Below are positions 1 through 5,312 of a stretch of DNA of 6,369 nt, one piece after another. The position numbers and the translations under genes are program-made. Under the pieces are notes generated by a model. It had not been told where the DNA came from and ran no database searches. It was given only the letters and a program-made list of their open reading frames with translations. The stretch is taken from assembly GCA_028715315.1 (NCBI GenBank), contig JAQUSA010000036.1:1-6369 (forward strand), written 5' to 3'. The first letter of the stretch is position 1; each line of letters begins with the position of its first letter. Origin of the DNA: Candidatus Omnitrophota bacterium. GTDB lineage: Bacteria > Omnitrophota > Gorgyraeia > Pluralincolimonadales > Pluralincolimonadaceae.

Positions 1-1085
1 GGATAGCGCTCCTTGACGGAGGGATCGGCGCACTGGCCGTTGCGAGCGGCCAGGCGGCCATCACGATCGCGCTGCTTAACATCGCGAAGGCGGGAGACGA
101 GATAGTATCCGCGGATAACCTGTACGGCGGTACATATAACCTGCTGCATTACACGTTCGAGCGCTTCGGGATCAGGACAAAATTCGTGAGATCCAACGAC
201 CTTAAGGCGTTCGATAAGGCGATAACGCCGAGGACGAAAGCGCTGTATGCCGAATCGATCGGCAACCCGAAACTTGATGTGGCCGACCTCGAAGGCCTCG
301 CGAAGATCGCGCATAAGCACGGTATACCGCTGGTCCTGGACAATACCTCCGCTCCGTACCTGCTAAGGCCGATAGATTTCGGCGTTGATATCGTAGTCTA
401 CTCCGCAACGAAATTCATAGGCGGGCACGGGACTTCGCTCGGCGGGCTCATAGTGGATTCAGGGAAATTCGACTGGACAAGGGGAGGGAAGTTCCCGCTT
501 ATTTCCGGGCCGGATGCCAGCTATCATGGCTTGGATTTCGTGAAGGCCCTGAAGGCGGCCGGCAATATAGCGTATATCACCAAGGCGAGGGTCTCGTTAC
601 TGCGTGACCTCGGGTCGGCCATATCGCCATTCAATTCCTTCCTGCTCCTGCAGGGTTTTGAAACACTCCACCTGAGGATGCCGAAACATTGCGAGAACGC
701 CCTTGCCGTGGCAAAGCACCTTAAGGGGCATCCGAGGGTCTCGTGGGTGAATTATCCCGGCCTTACCTCGAGCCCCGATTACGAGAGGGCAAGGAAATAT
801 CTCAAGAAGGGGGCAGGGGCTATAATAGGGTTCGGGATCAAGGGAGGCCTTAAGTCAGGGAAGAAGTTCGTGGAATCCCTAAAGCTTATATCGCACCTGG
901 CAAATATAGGCGACGCGAAGAGCCTCGCGATACACCCGGCCACGACTACGCACCAGCAGTTGAGCGAGAAAGAGCGTTTGGCGACCGGCGTTACGCCTGA
1001 TTTTATCCGCCTTTCGATAGGGCTCGAGCACATAGACGACATAATCGCCGATATAGACCAGGCGCTTATCAAGGCAAAGCCTTAA
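1..1085 (+). CDS. metY: O-acetylhomoserine sulfhydrylase (aminocarboxypropyltransferase), 5'-truncated
   Basis: This PLP enzyme of the Cys/Met metabolism family condenses O-acetylhomoserine with sulfide to give homocysteine in the cytoplasm (direct sulfhydrylation). The reading frame is already open at base 3 and continues to TAA at 1083-1085, giving about 360 visible residues. Family members are usually about 430 residues, so roughly 70 N-terminal residues lie outside the window. An internal GTG at 186 is not the real start, because conserved family sequence is in frame upstream, including ALAVASGQAA and the LYGGTYNLL motif. The PLP-binding lysine lies in SATKFIGGHGTSLGG (codon 411-413), with the LDNT aspartate upstream of it. 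The C-terminal half has LLQGFETLHLRM and the IHPATTTHQQL segment, followed by TPDFIRLSIGLE, all typical of MetY rather than cystathionine lyases. It is followed 22 nt later by metX, which makes its substrate. Family assignment is very secure; sulfide as donor is inferred from the family. Confidence 0.96.
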   Translation, partial: IALLDGGIGALAVASGQAAITIALLNIAKAGDEIVSADNLYGGTYNLLHYTFERFGIRTKFVRSNDLKAFDKAITPRTKALYAESIGNPKLDVADLEGLAKIAHKHGIPLVLDNTSAPYLLRPIDFGVDIVVYSATKFIGGHGTSLGGLIVDSGKFDWTRGGKFPLISGPDASYHGLDFVKALKAAGNIAYITKARVSLLRDLGSAISPFNSFLLLQGFETLHLRMPKHCENALAVAKHLKGHPRVSWVNYPGLTSSPDYERARKYLKKGAGAIIGFGIKGGLKSGKKFVESLKLISHLANIGDAKSLAIHPATTTHQQLSEKERLATGVTPDFIRLSIGLEHIDDIIADIDQALIKAKP

Positions 1086-1107
1086 AGCGGCCCGCCGAGG
1101 AGAATTA

Positions 1108-2250
1108 ATGACTACACATGGAAACGCAGGGACAATAAAGGTCCAGTATTATACTTTTGCGGAGCCTCCGAAGGAGCTTAAGCTGGAGTCCGGGCAGTCG
1201 CTTGGGCCGATAACGCTGGCCTATGAGACCTACGGCGAGCTGAATAATGAGAAGAATAACGCGATACTCATCGGGCATGCCCTATCGGGCGATGCCCATG
1301 CCGCCGGCCTCCGCGAGGGCGCCGGCGTAAAAGAGCTCGGATGGTGGGACTCCATGATAGGGCCGGGCAAGGCTTTTGATACAACGAAGTATTTTGTCAT
1401 ATGCTCGAACGTCATCGGCGGATGCAAGGGGAGCACCGGGCCGTCTTCCATAAACCCGAAGACCGGGCGCCCGTATGCGATCGATTTTCCGCTGATAACG
1501 ATATCCGACATGGTGAACGCGCAGAGGCACCTCATAGACCATCTCGGGATCGATAAGCTCCTATGTGTCGTCGGAGGTTCGATGGGCGGGATGCAGGCCC
1601 TGCAGTGGGTCGCCTCATACCCCGAAAGGGTCCGCTCGGCCATACCGATAGCGACGGCGCTTAAGCATTCGCCTCAGCAGATCGCATTCGATGAGGTCGG
1701 CAGGCAGGCGGTCATGGCCGACCCGGAATGGCGCGAAGGCAATTATTACGGCCTGGGACAGCCCGAGAAGGGGCTGGCCGTCGCGAGGATGATCGGCCAT
1801 ATAACTTATATGAGCGACCAGTCGATGGAGGAGAAGTTCTCGAGGAGGTTGAAGGAGAAGAATTACAGTTTCCGTTTCAAGACCGACTTCGAGGTCGAGG
1901 GCTACCTGAGGTACAAGGGGGACGGCTTCGTCAGGCGTTTTGACGCGAACTCCTACCTGTATATCACGAAGGCGCTGGACTATTTCGACCTGTCCGGGGG
2001 CATAACCAGGCATCCGGGCCGTCCGATAGATACTAAATTCCTCGTCATCGCGTTCAAGTCGGATTGGCTCTACCCGTCCTATCAGGCGCAGGAGATAGTC
2101 AAGCAGCTTAAGATCAGGCATGCCGACGCTTCTTATTGCGAGATAAAGTCGACCTACGGCCACGACGCCTTCCTTCTGGAGGCGGAGGAGCAGACGCATT
2201 TGATAAGCCACTTCTTGAAGAAGGTCTATAAGGATAAGGAAGGACGTTGA
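1108..2250 (+). CDS. metX: Homoserine O-acetyltransferase (MetX)
   Basis: This alpha/beta-hydrolase-fold acyltransferase moves an acyl group from acyl-CoA to homoserine, the first committed step of methionine synthesis. At 380 residues it is full length for the family. The nucleophile elbow is VVGGSMGGMQAL with Ser158. Asp319 in KSDWLYP and His352 in YGHDAFLLE complete the triad, and the spacing (161 and 33 residues) equals that of the characterised Haemophilus influenzae enzyme (Ser143/Asp304/His337). Other family signatures visible are the GHALSGDAHAAG oxyanion-hole region, NVIGGCKGSTGPSS and FPLITISDMV. The ATG at 1108 has a good ribosome site, GAGGAG at 1097-1102. MetX-family enzymes can use acetyl-CoA or succinyl-CoA. 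I favour acetyl because metY, which consumes O-acetylhomoserine, is immediately upstream, but sequence alone does not prove this. The gene ends 2 nt before metW. Confidence 0.96.
   Translation: MTTHGNAGTIKVQYYTFAEPPKELKLESGQSLGPITLAYETYGELNNEKNNAILIGHALSGDAHAAGLREGAGVKELGWWDSMIGPGKAFDTTKYFVICSNVIGGCKGSTGPSSINPKTGRPYAIDFPLITISDMVNAQRHLIDHLGIDKLLCVVGGSMGGMQALQWVASYPERVRSAIPIATALKHSPQQIAFDEVGRQAVMADPEWREGNYYGLGQPEKGLAVARMIGHITYMSDQSMEEKFSRRLKEKNYSFRFKTDFEVEGYLRYKGDGFVRRFDANSYLYITKALDYFDLSGGITRHPGRPIDTKFLVIAFKSDWLYPSYQAQEIVKQLKIRHADASYCEIKSTYGHDAFLLEAEEQTHLISHFLKKVYKDKEGR
2238..2244 (+). promoter_or_regulatory. Ribosome binding site of metW (decides its start)
   Basis: GGAAGGA lies in the last codons of metX, 8 nt before the ATG at 2253. 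A TTG at 2247 in the same frame would sit only 2 nt from this site and overlap the metX stop codon, so ATG 2253 is the better start. Confidence 0.7.
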
Positions 2251-2252
2251 TA

Positions 2253-2867
2253 ATGACTACAGAAGCGATAAGGCCTGATCACCAGGTCATATACGGTATA
2301 GTCGAGCCGGGGTCAAGGGTTCTTGACCTCGGCTGCGGCGAAGGGGACCTGTTGTCCCTTCTTACGAGCGGTAAGGGGGTCAAGGCGCAGGGCGTCGAGC
2401 TTAGCGAACCCGCGATCTACAAATGCGTGGAGAAGGGGCTCAGCGTCTTCCACGGCGATATCGACAGCGGCCTGAAGGATTATCCGGATAAGTCATTTGA
2501 CTACGTCATACTTAACCAGAGCATGCAGGAAGTCAAGAAGGTGGATTTTGTCATAGATGAAGCTTTGCGCGTCGGAGGCCGGGTGATCGTAGGTTTTCCG
2601 AACTTCGCCTATTGGCGTGCGAGGCTGCGCCTGTTCTTTAAAGGCAAGACGCCCGTTACGTATTCTTTGCCCTACAGGTGGTATAATACCCCCAACCTGC
2701 ATTTCCTGAGCATCAGTGATTTTAAGGAGTTTTGCGCGGATAAGGGGATCACGATAGAGTCGGAACATTTCCTGGGAAGAAACAGGGGCCAGCAATTCCT
2801 GCCTAACCTCTTTGCTTTGAACGCGGTATTCTTGATCACGGCGGGCAATAACAGAAAGGAAAGGTGA
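2253..2867 (+). CDS. metW: Methionine biosynthesis protein MetW
   Basis: This is a class I SAM-dependent methyltransferase-fold protein of the MetW family (204 residues, the usual family length of about 200). The glycine-rich SAM motif is VLDLGCGEGDLL at residues 23-34, followed by the acidic end of strand 2 in GVEL (Glu49). Family-specific blocks are LKDYPDKSFDYVILNQSMQEV (about 74-94, quoted only in part in other entries), GFPNFAYWRARL, PYRWYNTPNLHF and FLGRNRGQQFLPNLFA. MetW is typically encoded next to metX, and in some proteobacteria it has been linked to MetX activity; its methyl acceptor, if any, is not established. Here the start is 2 nt after the metX stop, so translation is probably coupled. 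The start at ATG 2253 is chosen over TTG 2247 because of ribosome-site spacing. Confidence 0.93.
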   Translation: MTTEAIRPDHQVIYGIVEPGSRVLDLGCGEGDLLSLLTSGKGVKAQGVELSEPAIYKCVEKGLSVFHGDIDSGLKDYPDKSFDYVILNQSMQEVKKVDFVIDEALRVGGRVIVGFPNFAYWRARLRLFFKGKTPVTYSLPYRWYNTPNLHFLSISDFKEFCADKGITIESEHFLGRNRGQQFLPNLFALNAVFLITAGNNRKER

Positions 2868-2871
2868 GCGG

Positions 2872-3585
2872 ATGAAGAAGATATTGATTGTGGTCGCCGC
2901 TGTAGTCATCGCGCTGTTCCTTGCGAAAGATTTTGTTGCCGGCACAATATTTACGTCGGGCGTAAGGGCTTTTACCGATTTGCCCGCAAGCGTAAAGAGC
3001 ATGAAGGTCGGGGTGTTCAAGAGCGTCGTCGATATAAACGGGTTCAAGGTCTACAACCCGAAGAGCGCGTTCAAGGACAGGGTCATGCTTGACATGCCGG
3101 CCCTTTTTATCGATTACGACCTCGGCTCGATGCTTACCGGCACAAAACACATCAGGAAGATGAAACTTGAGCTCAATGAATTTTATGTCGTAAAGAACGC
3201 GGGAGGGGAACTGAACCTCGATTCCCTCAAAGGGATACAGTCGAAAGCTTCCGGATCGCAGGGAGCCAAGCAGGACATGAAGTTCAAGATAGATGTTCTT
3301 GAGCTCAAAATAGGGAAGGTGATCTACAAGGATTACACCAAGGGCGCCGAGCCGTTCGTAAAGGAATTCAATATCGGTTTGGATGAGCGCTATGAGAATA
3401 TAGACAATCCGTATGCTTTTGCGTCCCTGGTCGTATTTAAGGCGTTGGCGAATACGGGTATAGCGTCTTTGACTAATTTTGACATTGGCTCCCTGAAAGA
3501 TACCGCTTCAGGCGCGTTGTCTACCGCAACAGACGCTGTTAATAAAGCGACAGAGGGCATCAGGGGCCTGTTCGATAAAAAATAG
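2872..3585 (+). CDS. AsmA-like membrane-anchored periplasmic protein, function unknown
   Basis: This 237-residue protein starts with a short basic N-terminus and a hydrophobic stretch (residues 4-18, ILIVVAAVVIALFLA), read as a single N-terminal membrane anchor or uncleaved signal. The body resembles the N-terminal part of AsmA/DUF748-type proteins. It has VDINGFKVYNP (53-63), then MPALFIDYDLGSML (75-88) and GELNLDSLK (112-120), the pattern of short beta strands with an NP turn seen in that superfamily. A polar linker (about 122-134) separates this from a second beta-rich stretch with ELKIGKVIYKDY. The C-terminus (about 205-235) is rich in Ala, Thr, Asp and Lys and looks like an amphipathic helix. 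It is much shorter than classical AsmA (over 600 residues). The start follows metW by 4 nt, with a ribosome site (GGTG, 2863-2866) inside the metW stop region, so it is probably in the met operon. A role in envelope or lipid biology is inferred only from the superfamily. Confidence 0.72.
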   Translation: MKKILIVVAAVVIALFLAKDFVAGTIFTSGVRAFTDLPASVKSMKVGVFKSVVDINGFKVYNPKSAFKDRVMLDMPALFIDYDLGSMLTGTKHIRKMKLELNEFYVVKNAGGELNLDSLKGIQSKASGSQGAKQDMKFKIDVLELKIGKVIYKDYTKGAEPFVKEFNIGLDERYENIDNPYAFASLVVFKALANTGIASLTNFDIGSLKDTASGALSTATDAVNKATEGIRGLFDKK

Positions 3586-3588
3586 CAT

Positions 3589-3617
3589 TTGACCACTAGT
3601 TTATAAAGATATATAAT
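3589..3617 (+). promoter_or_regulatory. Near-consensus sigma-70 promoter
   Basis: The -35 box TTGACC (3589-3594, 5 of 6 consensus bases) and the -10 box TATAAT (3612-3617, 6 of 6) are separated by exactly 17 bp. The site starts 4 bp after the stop of the AsmA-like gene, in an AT-rich patch within otherwise GC-richer sequence. A transcript would start near 3624 and carry a leader of about 65 nt before ATG 3689. This suggests a new transcription unit begins here. Confidence 0.75.
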
Positions 3618-3688
3618 ACATCCAGGGTTAGTATTACGCAATCCTGAGGGCATTGGGGGGCTTTGTCGGGATTGAGAATGGAAAAGAG

Positions 3689-4456
3689 ATGCCCAATAGG
3701 ATAGTTATATTTTGTATTATGGTCCTGCAGGTTTGTATCATCCGTCCTGTTTTCGCCCAGGATGCGTATGGCAGCGACGACACGTTATTATGGGACGGCC
3801 TTGAATCAAAGCAACACTGGAGCATCAATATAAAAGGTGAAGTAGGGGTCGGCCCGGAATTCAAGACGGAAGGCCAAAACTGCCTCTCTATCAGCTCTTC
3901 AAACGGTATACCCGCCAACGGATTAACGATAAAAAAATCAAATACGGACCTCGACGTAACTTTTGCCAAGAATATCATCCTGGATATCTATAACAGCGGG
4001 CCGCCATGCGACCTCGCGGTGGCTTTCAAGACGGACGGTATCCGCGAGAGCGTGCCCAAGAGGATTGAGAGCGGGCTCAACAGGAACGTGACCTTCGAAA
4101 TATCCACGAAGGATTTCAAGGTGCCGTTCGGAGACGCGAATATCGCCACGGATGTCATGTTCATAGTGTATCCGAAAGACAGCAGGGTCGGCCAGATATA
4201 CCTGGATAATATCAGGATCAAGAAATACGGCGGTCTGCAGTCGGAGCCGCCCAGCATATCACCCGGCTACATCGCCGAACCCGAAGTCGAGCCTTTCACG
4301 CCCGCGGAGACCTACACAGATACGGGAGGAGCTTATTCCATACTGGGGGGCTCTTCGGGCGGAAATAACGTCGTCCCCGAACATAAGACCATCGCAATAT
4401 TCGGCGCAGGCCTCGCCGGCCTCGCGTTCTTCCGCAGAAATCACTTTAAAAAATAA
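3689..4456 (+). CDS. Secreted protein with galactose-binding-like domain and PEP-CTERM-like anchor
   Basis: I do not recognise a named family for this 255-residue protein. Residues 1-23 look like a Sec signal peptide ending in PVFA before QDAYG. Residues about 34-178 read as one beta-sandwich of the galactose-binding-like type: WDGLES at the start, KTEGQNCLSIS, a middle strand NIILDIYNSG, and a closing GQIYLDNIRIKKY, the arrangement common in carbohydrate-binding jelly-roll modules. Residues about 181-228 form a Pro/Glu/Gly/Ser/Thr-rich linker. The tail is tripartite: VPEH (229-232), a hydrophobic segment TIAIFGAGLAGLAFF (234-248) and the basic end RRNHFKK. That matches the layout of PEP-CTERM sorting signals, with His in place of the second Pro. 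An upstream in-frame TTG at 3653 is possible, but ATG 3689 gives a better signal peptide. A near-consensus promoter lies 72 bp upstream. Location at the cell surface and exosortase processing are inferred. Confidence 0.7.
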   Translation: MPNRIVIFCIMVLQVCIIRPVFAQDAYGSDDTLLWDGLESKQHWSINIKGEVGVGPEFKTEGQNCLSISSSNGIPANGLTIKKSNTDLDVTFAKNIILDIYNSGPPCDLAVAFKTDGIRESVPKRIESGLNRNVTFEISTKDFKVPFGDANIATDVMFIVYPKDSRVGQIYLDNIRIKKYGGLQSEPPSISPGYIAEPEVEPFTPAETYTDTGGAYSILGGSSGGNNVVPEHKTIAIFGAGLAGLAFFRRNHFKK

Positions 4457-4473
4457 GCGTAATGCAATAGAAT
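4445..4473 (+). promoter_or_regulatory. Possible sigma-70-like promoter giving a leaderless transcript
   Basis: TTTAAA (4445-4450, 4 of 6) and TAGAAT (4468-4473, 5 of 6) are 17 bp apart. A start site about 7 bp downstream would fall at or next to the ATG at 4481, which lacks any visible ribosome site. The match is moderate and the -35 overlaps the end of the preceding gene, so this is tentative. Confidence 0.3.
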
Positions 4474-4480
4474 ATACCCC

Positions 4481-4780
4481 ATGGAAGATAAAGATTACCT
4501 GGAGTACCAGAAAAAGAAGAATTCGGAATATGAGTCGCTCTGCAAGCGATGCGGCGCGTGCTGCGGCATAAAGGAAGGCGACCCGTGCGAAGAGCTTGTC
4601 GCCGAGCCGGACGGCGTGCATTACCGCTGCCGTATTTATGAGACGCGCCTCGGCCCCAGGAAGACCGTGAGCGGAAAAGAGTTCACCTGCGTCGAGTTAC
4701 GCGTCATATTGAATAAGTCATGGGCAGGGCACCCCGAATGCGCGTATGTGAAGGCACTGAACGGCGAACCGGGAGAATGA
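4481..4780 (+). CDS. YkgJ-type CxxCxxCC cysteine-cluster protein
   Basis: This small soluble protein (99 residues) carries the CKRCGACC motif (Cys21, 24, 27, 28), the signature of the YkgJ/UPF0153-type cysteine-cluster family, often annotated as putative zinc- or iron-chelating. Further cysteines at 36 (DPCEEL), 50 (YRCRIYETR), 70 (FTCVEL) and 87 (PECAYV) fit the family layout; all eight could take part in metal or Fe-S binding. The YRCRIYETR block is also typical. There are no membrane segments and a charged N-terminus. No Shine-Dalgarno sequence precedes ATG 4481, which is unlike its neighbours. The stop codon is 1 nt from the downstream nitroreductase start, so the two are almost certainly co-transcribed. 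The biochemical role of this family is not settled, and I assign none. Confidence 0.85.
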   Translation: MEDKDYLEYQKKKNSEYESLCKRCGACCGIKEGDPCEELVAEPDGVHYRCRIYETRLGPRKTVSGKEFTCVELRVILNKSWAGHPECAYVKALNGEPGE

Positions 4781-4781
4781 T

Positions 4782-5276
4782 ATGGACGCGCTGGAAGTAT
4801 TTAAGAACCGGATAAGCGTAAGGGAGTACAGCGACAGGCGGATCGAGAAACAGGTTTTGGAGGAGATCGCCGGCGCCGGGCACCTGGCCGCCACCGCGAG
4901 GAACGAGCAGCCGTGGGAGTTTGTCATTGTCACGGACAGGGAGAAGATAAAAGAGCTCGCCGGCATAACCGACCACGGGAAATTCATGTCGGGAGCCGCG
5001 GCTTCGATAGTCGTATTCTGCAAAGACACCAAATATTACCTCGAGGACGGCAGCGCCGCGACCGAGAATATACTGCTTGCCGCCGCAGCGCTGGGCGTCG
5101 CGTCCTGCTGGATAGCCGGGGACAAAAAAGAATACGGCGCCAAAATAGCGAAAGCTATCGGAGCGCCGGAAGGCATGAAACTTATAAGCATAATATCGCT
5201 CGGATATGCTAAAATAACGCCTGCGCCCTGCCAGAAGAGGCCGCTTGAAGATATGCTCCACTGGGAGAAGTACTAG
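4782..5276 (+). CDS. Nitroreductase-family FMN flavoprotein
   Basis: Proteins of this family bind FMN and use NAD(P)H to reduce nitro compounds, quinones or other acceptors. At 164 residues this is a compact member; many are about 200. The FMN-phosphate motif appears as RISVREYSD (Arg10, Ser12, Arg14), followed by the flavin-contacting segment ARNEQPWEFVIV (about 39-50). The central helix region reads ENILLAAAALGVASCWI (95-111), and the C-terminus ISLGYAKITPAP then KRPLEDMLHWEKY is typical. The ribosome site GGGAGA (4771-4776) sits 5 nt before ATG 4782 inside the end of the cysteine-cluster gene. The physiological substrate cannot be read from sequence. Coupling to a cysteine-cluster protein suggests a redox or metal-related unit, but that is inference. 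Confidence 0.9.
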   Translation: MDALEVFKNRISVREYSDRRIEKQVLEEIAGAGHLAATARNEQPWEFVIVTDREKIKELAGITDHGKFMSGAAASIVVFCKDTKYYLEDGSAATENILLAAAALGVASCWIAGDKKEYGAKIAKAIGAPEGMKLISIISLGYAKITPAPCQKRPLEDMLHWEKY

Positions 5277-5303
5277 CCTGATGCCCAATGTTTCTAAAAA
5301 AGA

Positions 5304-5309
5304 GAGGTG
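5304..5309 (+). promoter_or_regulatory. Ribosome binding site of the SPFH gene
   Basis: GAGGTG is a strong match to the Shine-Dalgarno consensus and lies just before ATG 5313. It fixes the start of the SPFH gene and argues against an overlapping short frame beginning at ATG 5288. Confidence 0.75.
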
Positions 5310-5312
5310 AGT

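Noticed and set aside
186..1085. metY read as a complete gene starting at GTG 186
   Set aside because: Conserved MetY sequence (LYGGTYNLL and upstream) is in frame from base 3, so the gene is truncated by the window rather than starting at 186.
1271..1302. GC-rich palindromic patch (GGGCATGCCC and GGGCGATGCCC) that could form a hairpin
   Set aside because: It encodes the conserved GHALSGDAHA block of MetX and has no U-run after it, so coding constraint explains it.
1615..2211. A 198-codon minus-strand open frame inside metX
   Set aside because: Same explanation: it is in register with metX and reflects avoidance of TTA, CTA and TCA codons; metX is clearly the real gene.
5281..5310. A nine-codon frame ending inside the SPFH ribosome site, considered as a leader peptide
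   Set aside because: It has no ribosome site of its own and no regulatory codon run or attenuator hairpin nearby; a frame this short is expected by chance.
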